Assembly: GCF_009017415.1 (NCBI RefSeq)
Contig: NC_092403.1
Location: forward strand, 558,001 to 622,000
From: Aspergillus flavus
Taxonomy: Eukaryota > Ascomycota > Eurotiomycetes > Eurotiales > Aspergillaceae
DNA: 64,000 bases
Direction: 5' to 3'
Below are positions 23,688 through 34,424 of this stretch, one piece after another (positions within the stretch are counted from its first letter, which is position 1; every line of letters begins with the position of its first letter). The notes under the pieces were generated by a model. The model did not search any database, had not been told where the DNA came from, and saw nothing but the letters and a program-made list of their open reading frames with translations. A program made the position numbers and the translations under genes.

Positions 23688-26600
23688 TTATGGAGCAGGC
23701 CGAGTTCTAGTTCGTCGAGCACTCGAAAGCCCGGGTGGAGGGACATTCTCACGGCCTTCCATCATCCCAGCCATCCTCTTGGTCAACATATTTTTCGGCA
23801 GTTTGCTGTCAGTAGTTGTCGGATTAGAGCAGCGCCTCTTGGCTGGAGGCTCATCTGAGTCTTCACTTTCTGGGACAGTGTCGACTTCCGAAGATTTGCC
23901 GGCTATGGAAATATTCGATTGCCGTACCGAAGCCCTGTCGCCAGGGCTAGACGCGAGCTGTTTTGCGGCGACGTTTGCATCGACTTCCCTAAGACCTGTG
24001 TTGGAAGTGATCCTGGCAGTAGGTGTCTGATTTCCTACCTCGTCTTCGGTGTCGTTGTAGACAAAGCCTTTAGTGGGGGAGGTTCCAGGAAGGTGGTCTT
24101 CGCCATTGAACGGGAGTAGCGTGAGGTCCCTTGACGTCCGAATCCCAGATATCAGAGCATCATGCGCCTCCGTCCGAGGCAGGTCAGTGGGATACTCGTA
24201 ATGGCGTTTCTGTGGGGTGGCGCCGGTAACAATATACTCTTGCAGTGGACGACTGTGAATATTATTGCGCAGCTCTGTGAGAGGCTTGCGAACTTCTTCT
24301 GACAGAGGAGAGGTCGTCTCATGCAGACTGTGCTGCTGCTGAGCGGCATCCTCCTGCAGCTGGCCAATTCGCGTACCAACCCCTTCCAACTGTTCATGAA
24401 CGAAAGAATAGGATTCACGGACGCTAGACGCCATGTTGTCCAAGCTGGAGATATGAGCATCGCGATATTCGCCATTCTGAGACCGCGCTTTGGCCACGAA
24501 ATCATCCAAAGCTTCCATCTGTTTGTCCATATTGCTAATCTGGGCATCGACAATGCGAACTGTTTCCTCGTGCACGGATTCAGTCGTCTTTTGAATAGAG
24601 ACGTTGCGTTGGTCAAATAGCTCCCAATCGTTCTGCATCTTAGTCCGAAGCTCATCCCTAGAAGCCGCAACATCCTTGGCAAATTGCTCGGACTTGAAAA
24701 CCCATTCATCTGTCTGGCGATCATGTTGGGTCGTTGCTTGCTCCAGTAAATCGCCCGAAGACGAAATATCTGCTCGTACACTGTCCAATCTTCCCTTTAA
24801 GCGACTAACTTGTCTCTGCCGGGATTCCTCCATCAAAGTCTTGAACTGCGAGAGCAAAAGATCTCGCTCCGATTCAGCGGTGGCATGCTCTTCTTCAACA
24901 GCATGCGCCAGATTAGAGGAAGCTCTACGGTTCGCTTCAACAGTCTGGAGGTTAGCTTCTTGGACTTCCAGTCGCAGCCTATTAATTTCCATCTTCTGCT
25001 CATTGAGATGCCGCACCATCTCCTCGAACAAGGACTTGAAGTCCTTACCAAGAGTACTGTAGGACATATGAAGTTGCTCATGAAATTCTGTGAATTCGCC
25101 AATAACTTCCTTGGATATCCGGGCAGCGGCAGCGGACAGACCGTTCAATCCCTCTCCAACTTTGCGCTTGACCTCTTCACGCAAGTCTTTGATCTCCTCA
25201 AGGACCTCATTCATCCGGTCGTGGGCGCCGCACGTTTGCGTCTTCGCGTCATGCTCAGCTTTATCAAAAATAGCACCAAAGCTCGACAAGGCTGACTGAT
25301 TTGACTGGACGTGACTCAATTCGCTAGAGACGTAATCGTTGATTTTTGCAGCCATAGATTCCAGGAGCTGCGAATGTTGCAATTGGAAAGCTTCCACCTT
25401 TTTGTCGACTTCCTCGGTCACAGCTGACACTTCTTTAGCTGACATCTGCCATGTTTCCATGTTAGATGAGTCTAGATCTGCCTTGCGGTCAAGTTTTGCA
25501 TGCAAGCCGTGCACATCTCCGACAGTTCTATCCAAGGTCGATAAAAGTCCCGTGCCAATGTCGTAAAGCTGGCTTTCAGTATCTTGATGTGCCTTCCTCA
25601 GCATTTCCTCTTCTTCTAGCAGTGACCTGGTATTCTTGAGAACAATCTCGGTCTTTTCAAGGACATCATTTGTATCGTTTAGAGCCGCCCGTGTATCCTC
25701 GTTGTCCTTCTTCAAGTTATTGAAATTACTCGTAAGCGTGAACAGCTCCTGGACCTTGTTTCGCAGGTTGGATTCCATTGATTCGATCTTGGCTCGTTGT
25801 TCTTCATTTACAATTCTCCGCGATTCATTCTCCATGGTCATTTGCTCGTACGCGTCAACAGTCATATATACGCCGTTTCGGTGTCTTGTGGCAATAAGTT
25901 CTCCTTTGAGCTTCTCAATCTCAAAAGCGAACTCTTGAAGAAGTTTATGTTTTGATGTGAAGTTGATCTGCGGCTTGTTGCGAATGTTCTTGGCTCTAAA
26001 GGCATAGTCTAGCGTTGAAATTGTTTCTTCCATGTTGCTCCGAGACGGCGAAACCGTCGCGATAATACATGTTTTTGTGCGCCCACCGAGGGAGTCTTGC
26101 AGAAGACGTGTAAGTTTCGATTCTCTGATAGAAGTTAGTAAATGTTAAATTGTTATACTCTATGATCCTACCTGTATGGGATATGAGGGCTCTTATCGAC
26201 CAAAGCGTTAATTACTCGGCCCAAAGTCAGCAGACTTTTATTGATCAGACCGGCTTCTGTGGCACGCTTGTTCTCAGCTCCACTGCGCTGGATGTTTTCG
26301 CTACCAGCCAAGTCAACCAGATTCAGCTTCCCAGAGCTGACATACTCTTCGCCTGCATCCGTTGTGCGCTTCGTGTGAACTGTGATAGTGAATATTGTGT
26401 GACTGCGAGAACTCAGGTCATTGCACTTAGTCGCAGCAACTTGCCGCTTATGACTACCATGTTGAAGTAGCTTAATCCCGGAAGATGCGGAGTCAATATA
26501 AGTTTCTTCAATACCTTGGACAAGCGTGCTCTGTCCTTTCTTTGACTCGTTCTCGAAAATCTTCAGCTTCTGAGTCTCTTCTGCTGACAGAAGATCACGA

Positions 26601-27268
26601 AGCTCTTCATTGTATAGCTCAATGAAAGAGCATTTCACGGTGCTTTCTGTCTCCTCGAGCTTGTGAAATAGCGAATATAGAACACGTGGAATAATGCCGG
26701 CATTGTCGGAAAGGATGCCCAGAGTATCGGTCATGTCGCCTGACATTGTGTATGTTTTTCCGGTCCCCGTTTGTCCGTAGGCAAAGATAGTACAATTGTA
26801 CCCAGCGAGCATCTCATTAACAATTGGCAGGACAACATCCTCGTACACTGCGAGCTGGTCGGCGGCGGCAGAAAAGACCTTGTCGAACGTATATGTCTTA
26901 TTTGAAACAGCATTTGGCCCCATGGATAATTCCACAGTATTGCCCTTAACGCCTTCGGTCTTCACGACGACACCGCTATTCTCTTTGATTTCCCGATCAT
27001 TGCGCCCGCGGCAGCGCACCACAACGTGGATGCTGGTGTCCTCATTAATTCCACGTTCAAGATCTCTTTCCTTCCTCTTCGCTGTTACGCTAGCCGGCTC
27101 ACTCGGTGACTTAATTACGCGCGATCCACCGGAGGCAGGAATTTTGGAGGAAATTGCTGGAGAACCGGCCCTCTGGGTTGCTAAAGATCCTAAACGTCTG
27201 GTCGGTTGGCGTGTGGTTGTTGTCCTCCTTGTAGGAAGGCCGGAGGAAGGCCTTTGGGGGCCAGCCAT
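23688..27268 (-). CDS. bimC: Kinesin-5 mitotic motor BimC
   Basis: Exons 27268-26172 and 26124-23688 encode 1177 aa, close to the 1184 aa I recall for A. nidulans BimC. The 47-nt intron splits IPYR|ESKLTRLLQ in the motor. The N-terminal motor (about residues 75-415) has P-loop GQTGTGKT at 165-172, NDLSSRSH switch I and DLAGSE switch II. It is followed by a long coiled-coil stalk with many heptads. The C-terminal tail has VTGATPQKRHYEYP, the BimC box whose Thr is the Cdk1 site for spindle recruitment. A basic PPAKRRC near the end may be a nuclear signal. Kinesin-5 tetramers slide antiparallel microtubules to separate spindle poles. An upstream in-frame ATG at 27277 adds three residues. Confidence 0.97.
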
Positions 27269-27699
27269 TGTGAACAAGTCTCACTCACAAGCTCACTACC
27301 ACAATAAGGTAAAGAGGATGTATATGTAATTTGTCGTGTGCGACTGGAAGTGATGTCGCGCCACTTTGATATGTCCAGGAGAAGTCAGTGACTTCCCGGG
27401 AAGGCCCAGAAAGGAAAATGTAAACAAACTAACAACATTGACGCACGTGCCCAATGGTGGTCTGTGCTCAGGAGTCATGCCGGCATTTCACATGATCTAT
27501 GCGCTCATCATCCTCCAGATTGATATCTATTCTCTATCACTTCTTGAGCATTTGTCAATTCAGACTTAATTTATATTCACTGCTAGTTTTATTGTACTTC
27601 TCTGATTCCAGAATTTCATAGCAGGGATACCTACGACCAGCGACGCTCTGCCAGTAATTTAATGCGCCACCTCATGATGAGAACAGATTATAAGTCACT
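27269..27699. promoter_or_regulatory. Divergent promoter region bimC / PHAF1-like gene
   Basis: Lies between two head-to-head genes, so both promoters must be here or in adjacent leaders. Composition is mixed and no factor site is assigned. Confidence 0.45.
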
Positions 27700-29290
27700 A
27701 TGAGTTCCTCAGCCAAATCGTCGACGCAAGTCCAGATCCTTCCAGGAAAGGGGTTGGGATCTATAAGCATGTGGCCATACAAGCTTCCGGCTCTTGAATG
27801 TGGCTAACCTTTGTCTATCAGCTCTCGGCGCTTCGCTTCATAATGTACTCAGTCGTGTTAAGGCTCATCCTCAGACCTACCCCGCAATAGACATCGCCTA
27901 CTCCTCTACAGACCCGATTCGAGAGCCGGTGACCCTACAACTATCCTCGAATGGTCTCCGGCTGCGTTTCGATGGTCCCGACCAAAGATTACGTCTGATC
28001 GAAGTACTCGACTTCACCAAGATCCCCCTAGTGTACAAAAACCAGGAAGTTTTAAAAGGAGGCAAACCGCAGGAACGGGCCGTCTCGCACCAGGGCCCTA
28101 GTTTCGGACATATTTATCACCGCCTATTTGGTCTTTCCTATCCCGGCGAATATAGACCTCCGACTAATCAGTCACCATATGGCACATATGTGTTGTCCTA
28201 CCCCGGGGTGGCCTTTTCATTCCCCCTCCAACACTCGGCTTGGTCAGACCAGTGTGATTTTGTAGCGTTGCTTTCTTCCTCGGCAGCCTTGCCGGCCACT
28301 TCTATGGCAATATTCCAGGGCGATTCCTGGCCCGAAGCTCAGGGGAGATTGTTCACTCAAGAGCAAAAGTATCCTCGAAACCCGGCCCTAGCAGGCAAGA
28401 ACAGAGAATCTGTCCCAGACGAAATTGAAGAGTTTAATATCCTAGGTGCGGGTAAACTTGAGGTCATTCGGAGATCGTCACCTACCAGCTACATCACGCT
28501 GTCGGAAACCACTCCGCAAGATCTCGTGGCGGAGTTTGGGCCGCCCGACGCAATTTATCGTAAGCATGATAGGAGGATAACGATCCACCGCGCTGCTGGC
28601 GGGGGTGGTGAAGACCATATTCACCTGAGTCCGCCCCCAGGTAGAGGAATTAACGTGACTGATACGGACCAGTCGTCGAATAACAGCGGCACGGAGGATT
28701 CAGACGAAGAGCTCCACCAGCCCCATAATTTGGACCCGTCATCGCTACCCACGGAATGTTTCCTGAATTATTTCCATCATGGGTTCGATGCGTTCGTATC
28801 TTATCCAACCACCCCTGGGCCTGCATTTCCGGGATCCGACCTTCAGGACCCATCCCCTCCATCTCCTTCCACTCAGTTGGTAGTGGCTAAAATCATTCTG
28901 CATGGAAACGTACCAGGATCATATCCGTTCAATCGCCATCGACGCAGTCGTTGGAAGATAAAGCTGGACTCGTCGGGGGATGCAGTCTCTTCGGAAACCC
29001 GCTACGACGAGATCTCCGAGCGGCTCAGGGAGGTCTGGAAGGGCTCTTACACGAACCCTGCCGAAGAGCGAGCCTTACAGAGGCCCATGGTACTTAATCG
29101 AGGATGGGGCGATAGTCCTGAGAGTAGCGTGGAATTCCTTGGCGGATGGGAAGAGAGTACAGGTAAAGGCCAGAGGCCTGGACAGGATAGTCACGATGGA
29201 GGTTTAGGGAACACGGAACTTTTTGGCTTTCCTGGTCTGCTGTTTGAGGTTATGAAGAATAGTGCAGTTAGCTGCTTGACAGTATATTAG
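27700..29290 (+). CDS. PHAF1/UPF0183 family protein
   Basis: Exons 27700-27766 and 27822-29290 encode 511 aa. Exon 1 supplies MSSSAKSSTQVQILPGKGLGSI, and the join gives GLGSITLGASLHNVLSRVK, the standard N-terminus of this family (PGxGLGxxxLGxSLxxVL). The intron of 55 nt starts with GC (ATAA|GCATGT) and ends TCTATCAG, with branch site GGCTAACC. No GT donor keeps this frame. Later conserved parts are FGHIYHRLFGLSYPGEY, LSYPGVAFSFPL and CFLNYFHHGFDAFVSY. In animals PHAF1 acts with BCAS3 at the phagophore; the fungal function is less certain. An acidic, Ser/Asn-rich loop near residue 300 looks disordered. Confidence 0.88.
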
Positions 29291-29614
29291 TTGCCACATG
29301 GGTCGGCACTTGGAGTTTGGGAAACTGTATTTATATGAGCTAGTTCGGGTATATTGAATTAATACATATCAGAATGAGCAAAGATCCAGGTGCATTCATG
29401 AGAAAGGGTTCTCCAATCCACTGTCTTTTTCGTTACAGACCTGTCACGTTTTTATGCAATATCCTGGGTTATGATTGGACAAAGATTGTACAGTGAGTAA
29501 TGTAAATTACATACTTTTTCCCGGGCCGCAGTGAGTCCCGTCTCCCGATCTCCACCATTTCCTCTTCTCTCACATAGCTGACCAACTCAGAGGCTGACAT
29601 GCTTCAGCGGTAGT
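29291..29614. other. Short intergenic before the isoleucyl-tRNA synthetase gene
   Basis: Contains the PHAF1-like 3'UTR and the promoter of the next plus-strand gene. CT-rich TCCACCATTTCCTCTTCTCTC lies at about 29550-29572, common near fungal transcription starts. Confidence 0.5.
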
Positions 29615-32600
29615 ATGCCGGAATTGTCGCGGTCGCTTACTCGATCTTGGTCGTCGACGCTCAAACTCCCTAAGTCGACGTTCCCTGCACGCGTGACTCC
29701 GGCCGATCAAGCAAAATACCTGCGACGATGCACTGACGAGCTCTACGCCTGGCAACGCCGTGAAAGACCGGCCGATAAGCCCTTTGTCTTACACGATGGC
29801 CCGCCGTATGCTAACGGCGAGCTTCATATCGGGCATGCTTTGAACAAGATTTTGAAGGATCTCATATGTCGAGTACAGTTGGGATTGGGAAAACGAGTGC
29901 GATATGTCCCAGGGTGGGATTGTCATGGATTACCGATTGAGTTGAAGGCACTTGAGGCCCAGAAGGGGCTGCAAGATGCGGGAGGGTCTGTCAGCGCGGC
30001 AGTGATACGAAAGGAAGCACGGGCATTGGCAAGACGGACAGTCAAGGAACAAATGAAGGGATTTCGTAGCTTCGCGGTCATGGGCGATTGGGAGAACCAT
30101 TGGAAGACTATGGATAAGGAATTCGAGAAGAGACAGCTAGGGGTATTTCGCGAAATGGTTGATAAGGGCTTGATCTACCGAAGGTTCAAGCCTGTCTATT
30201 GGTCTCCCTCCACCGGCACGGCACTCGCAGAAGCGGAATTGGAATACAAAGACGATCATGTTTCTACTGCTGCTCTGGTCAAGTTTCCCCTACTTTCGAT
30301 TCCCTCGCACTTGGCGCAGAACCCGTTGCTGCAGGTTAAGGATCTTACTGCTGTTATTTGGACTACCACTCCCTGGACGCTCCCCGCCAACGCTGTAATT
30401 GCCGTTCATCCAGATCTGGAATACACGATTGTTCAGTCAGACACCCATGGTCATCTTCTCGTCGCGCAATCCCGGTTACAATATCTTGAACACATCCTCA
30501 AGGAAGACCTATCTGTGATCATTCCGTCGGTCCTTGGCTCAGAGCTGGCAGATCGGACCACGTATCGGCCTCTGTTCAAGGGGGCTGATGCGGAGCCTCA
30601 GCCCATAATCGCCGCTGACTTTGTCACCGCTGACTCTGGCTCAGGTCTTGTTCATTGTGCCCCAGGCCACGGTATGGAAGACTACGAGGCTTGCCTCTCC
30701 CGCGGAATTACTGCATTCGCCCCAGTTGATGATCACGGCCGATTCACCGACAAGGCTATGCCCAGTGATCCTACAAGATTGAGCGGTAAGAGCGTTTTGG
30801 ATGAAGGTAACGCTACTATTCTCGAGTACCTTGAATCGCAGGGACACCTTCTTTCGAAGCATCGGTATGAACATAAGTATCCCTATGACTGGCGGTCTAA
30901 GCGCCCCATCATTATCAGGGCTACTGAACAATGGTTCGCCGACGTGGGCGACATTCGTGAGAGTGCAGTCAAGGCTTTGGAGGATATCCGTTTCGTTCCA
31001 GCTTCCGGAAGACAACGACTAGAGAACTTCGTGAAAAATCGAAGCGAATGGTGCATCTCACGTCAGCGAGCCTGGGGCGTGCCTATCCCTGCTCTCTATC
31101 ATCGAGTCACGGGCGAGGCTGTGCTTACGAAGGATTCCGTTTCGCACATTATGTCCGTTATTGATGAACGTGGAATTGACGCTTGGTGGACGGATGATGC
31201 AAATGACCCTGCCTGGATTCCAGCATCCCTCCAGGAGGCGTCTGGGCCCGGATATAGACGTGGAACAGATACTATGGACGTATGGTTCGACAGCGGTACT
31301 AGCTGGGCTGAGATTGATGAACCGTATCGTGATGGCTACCCCGCTGATGTCTACTCAGAAGGCACTGACCAACACCGTGGCTGGTTTCAGTCGGGCCTTC
31401 TCACATTTACAGCCCACCAGCTCGCGGCAGGACAGACGGCTACTCGCGCACCGTTCCGAAACCTCATCACCCATGGGTTCACACTGGATGAAGAAGGGCG
31501 TAAAATGAGCAAGTCTATTGGCAATGTGTTGCTTCCTCAGACTATTATGGACGGAACCCTTTTGCCTCCTCTCAAGCCAAGGAAGGGGAAGAAAAAGCAG
31601 ACGGAGAATCAGGGACCCGTCTATGATGCCCTCGGTCCTGATGCACTTCGTATGTGGGTCGCGAGCAGTGATTATACCCGAGACGTGGTGATTGGGAAGC
31701 AGGTTCTTCAAACCGTCAACACCAGCTTGCACAAGTACAGAGTGACTTTCAAGCTCCTACTTGGCGCTCTTTCGGACTTCCGCTTAGACAATCAGGTTCC
31801 CTATAATCAATTACAACAAGCCGATCGGATAGCGCTCAAGCATTTGTCCGAAATGATACTTTCTTGTCAGAAGGCCTGCGAGAACTTTGAATTCTATAAG
31901 GCTGTGAATGCTCTGAACCGCTGGGCTAATCTCGAATTTTCTGCGTTCTACATGGAAGCCATTAAGGATCGACTGTACACCTACGGAGAGAACAGCGCGA
32001 GTAGACGCGCTGCGCAGACGACCCTGTTCCATATTTACCGCCACCTTCAAGAAGCATTGGCTCCCATTACTCCCATGCTCGTGGAGGAGACCTGGGAGCA
32101 CACCCCTGAGGCCATCAAGTCGCAGTGCGAGCATCCTCTGAAGCGTGTAGTTTCTACTCCTGCCTCAGAGTGGCAAGACGACTCTCTTGAGACAGACTAC
32201 CAGGACCTCGTAGCTGTCCACTCCGTTATTAAGAACGCTCAAGAAACGGCCCGGGGCAAGAAGGAAATGGGCTCATCTCTCCAGTCCTTTGTCCACATTG
32301 TTCTTCCTCAGGGTGTCAACAACTCCGTATTCCAGCGATCTTTAACTGAGCTTCCTGATATCTTTGTTGTCTCGTCCGTCACACTTGGAACCTCGGGTGA
32401 GCCTATTCCGGCTACTATTGCGGAAGCAGAATGGCAATACAGCGAGGAATATGAGCTTCCCAGTGGACAAAAGGGAACCGTATATGTTTATACTCCTCAG
32501 GCTGACAAATGCCCGCGTTGCTGGCGCTATGTTGTCCCAGAATCACAGGCTGAAGAGTCTGTTTGTGATCGTTGTGAGGACGTCGTTAGTGAGCTTGATG

Positions 32601-32635
32601 CGTCTGGGGCGGCTAAGGCGGCCGATTCGTCGTAG
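29615..32635 (+). CDS. ism1: Mitochondrial isoleucyl-tRNA synthetase
   Basis: A single-exon frame of 1006 aa. Class I signatures are HIGH at residues 71-74 (GELHIGHALNK) and KMSKS at about 630-634 (GRKMSKSIGNV). The isoleucine-type editing domain (CP1) contains WTTTPWTLPAN. LPIELKALEAQ and DGPPYANG mark the bacterial/mitochondrial IleRS lineage. The C-terminus carries a zinc-type cluster CPRCWRYVV...CDRCEDVV at about 965-990. The first 30 residues (SRSLTRSWSSTLKLPKSTF) are basic and Ser-rich, fitting a mitochondrial targeting peptide. It charges mitochondrial tRNA-Ile. Length agrees with yeast Ism1 (about 1000 aa). Confidence 0.97.
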   Translation: MPELSRSLTRSWSSTLKLPKSTFPARVTPADQAKYLRRCTDELYAWQRRERPADKPFVLHDGPPYANGELHIGHALNKILKDLICRVQLGLGKRVRYVPGWDCHGLPIELKALEAQKGLQDAGGSVSAAVIRKEARALARRTVKEQMKGFRSFAVMGDWENHWKTMDKEFEKRQLGVFREMVDKGLIYRRFKPVYWSPSTGTALAEAELEYKDDHVSTAALVKFPLLSIPSHLAQNPLLQVKDLTAVIWTTTPWTLPANAVIAVHPDLEYTIVQSDTHGHLLVAQSRLQYLEHILKEDLSVIIPSVLGSELADRTTYRPLFKGADAEPQPIIAADFVTADSGSGLVHCAPGHGMEDYEACLSRGITAFAPVDDHGRFTDKAMPSDPTRLSGKSVLDEGNATILEYLESQGHLLSKHRYEHKYPYDWRSKRPIIIRATEQWFADVGDIRESAVKALEDIRFVPASGRQRLENFVKNRSEWCISRQRAWGVPIPALYHRVTGEAVLTKDSVSHIMSVIDERGIDAWWTDDANDPAWIPASLQEASGPGYRRGTDTMDVWFDSGTSWAEIDEPYRDGYPADVYSEGTDQHRGWFQSGLLTFTAHQLAAGQTATRAPFRNLITHGFTLDEEGRKMSKSIGNVLLPQTIMDGTLLPPLKPRKGKKKQTENQGPVYDALGPDALRMWVASSDYTRDVVIGKQVLQTVNTSLHKYRVTFKLLLGALSDFRLDNQVPYNQLQQADRIALKHLSEMILSCQKACENFEFYKAVNALNRWANLEFSAFYMEAIKDRLYTYGENSASRRAAQTTLFHIYRHLQEALAPITPMLVEETWEHTPEAIKSQCEHPLKRVVSTPASEWQDDSLETDYQDLVAVHSVIKNAQETARGKKEMGSSLQSFVHIVLPQGVNNSVFQRSLTELPDIFVVSSVTLGTSGEPIPATIAEAEWQYSEEYELPSGQKGTVYVYTPQADKCPRCWRYVVPESQAEESVCDRCEDVVSELDASGAAKAADSS

Positions 32636-34424
32636 GCCTGAGTGACCAGGTCATATCTCTAATCTTGTATATTAACAGTGTAGTATATCCCAAAAGGAGA
32701 TAATGTTATCTATACCATAATCCCAAGGGAAGTAGTTGATATCGCATCTTTGTGTCAAGTTGGATCACAAATATATATTTATTGAGACACGGGAACTTAA
32801 CACGTGCAGGGAGGCACATGATCAACATAGCTGTCACTTTCCCCTGTCTACATTCGACAGACAAGCCTCAAATCCGCATTTGACATCTCCGTGGGGGTTT
32901 CCCAGGGATAAAGCCCCACCAGCTTGCAATGATCCGCAAGACAATGTCTTGACTCTTTGACGTCCAGATTTTAGTGCTTTCTTAACCACGAGGCAAATTG
33001 ATCGATCGGATGGTTACCGGCGATCTTCCGATGACTAAGCACAGAGGCTCACTAAGCATGCAAAGCAGCCAATAATTTACCATCATCTTAGCCGGGTCTG
33101 GAACTGGACCCTTCCGAAGCCGTCGTGCGGCTCCAACGGCGACCGTTAGGGTCCTGACGAGCACAGCCTCAGGATAATATATGTATTTGAAGGGGTTTAC
33201 GGAGGTCTACAGATGTTTCTCCGAATAGATCTAATCAAGTATGCAGGAGCTAACGATTACCTTCCATATTGCTAGAAGGTTCCAGCTCGTCACTGTATAA
33301 TACGGAGTAGTTGTTCACGATAAGTCTCCAGCCTTATAGTCTGGAACAACCGAGGCTTGCCGGAAAAGGGTTCCTCTCCGAATCTGACAGGCGCCTAGGA
33401 TGCCGCTGTAAAAGTTGCACGAGGAGCACCAATGAGAAATTGAAAATCAAAACTAGATCCCCCGTGGCGGCGTCTGTTGTGGTAGTTGGTCGATCATAGT
33501 TTTCTACGTGGATGGCGCTAGTGGTTCACTATTTATATGAATTGCGTCGATTTTGATAGGAGCACGTCACGACTCGAAAAAGGAAAAGGCTAAAAAGAAA
33601 AGAAGGGGATAAGTGGAAAAGTGCTGACGCAACCTAATCTCAAAGCCGTTACGGAGCATACACAGTACGGAGGTTCCGATGTAGTATGAACGATGAACGT
33701 GGCCGTGAACTCTCGGGACTGCAACGGAGGTGCACAGAAGCCGCTCTCCGAGTGGGTCCCCCCCTTGGGGATCCACGGTCATGATTCATTGATTTCATCG
33801 GCCAAGCCACACCAGCAAGATTGTTCTCAGCCCGGATACTCGGGATCTGCCACTTCCGAGTCCAATGAACGCGGTCGATCTAACTAGTGAATCCGGAGCC
33901 CTCGACTACCGCAGATTTTTTGCATAGTTCATCATAATGAGTGTCCCTGGTACTAATCTTGGTTCAGTTAGATACTTATCCCCGCTGACTAACAGATTTC
34001 CGATAACACTATTGGCGAGGATCATTATAGTGTCTTGGTCGTACCGGACCGGGAGGGTATGATAAGGGAGAGCCACGTTAGGCACCGAACATTCGGATCT
34101 AGATCTCCTCCTTTCTCTTGATTTCCTACTCGGGTATGGAGGTTTTTGCTCCCGAACACTACCCTATTGTGGGGGGCCTCAAAACTATGAAACCGTAAAT
34201 AATGAATATAAAGAGTAGGGCAAACGTCGTTGCCACTTTAGGGTCTGTGTGTCTTCATCCTTCGACTCGGCGGAGAAAGTGCAGAATTACTTATATTAAC
34301 GTCGATATTACACCTAATAAGAATAATAGCGACCCATTGCAACTAAAGAGCGCGTACAACATTTTTCAAGGTTTACCTCGAAGCCTTCAAAGTCTTCTGC
34401 GTGCCCGGCAAGGATTCCTACGCC
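32636..34424. promoter_or_regulatory. 1.8-kb upstream region of the ABC transporter
   Basis: No gene supported. It carries the synthetase 3' end and the long presumed promoter of the PDR transporter. At 33841-33858 is CGG-N12-CCG (CGGGATCTGCCACTTCCG), matching the spacing I recall for the AtrR azole-response factor; alone this is weak evidence. Small frames around 33311-33887 appear random. Confidence 0.5.
33841..33858. promoter_or_regulatory. Candidate Zn2Cys6 site CGGN12CCG
   Basis: A perfect CGG(12)CCG palindrome lies 567 bp before the ABC transporter ATG. Such sites bind dimeric Zn2Cys6 factors; AtrR uses this spacing at drug-efflux genes in A. fumigatus. By chance one is expected about every 4 kb, so this is tentative. 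Confidence 0.3.

Noticed and set aside
27794..27821. PHAF1-like protein starting at the internal frame MNVANLCLS
   Set aside because: These residues come from intron sequence; the spliced exon 1 gives the conserved family N-terminus.
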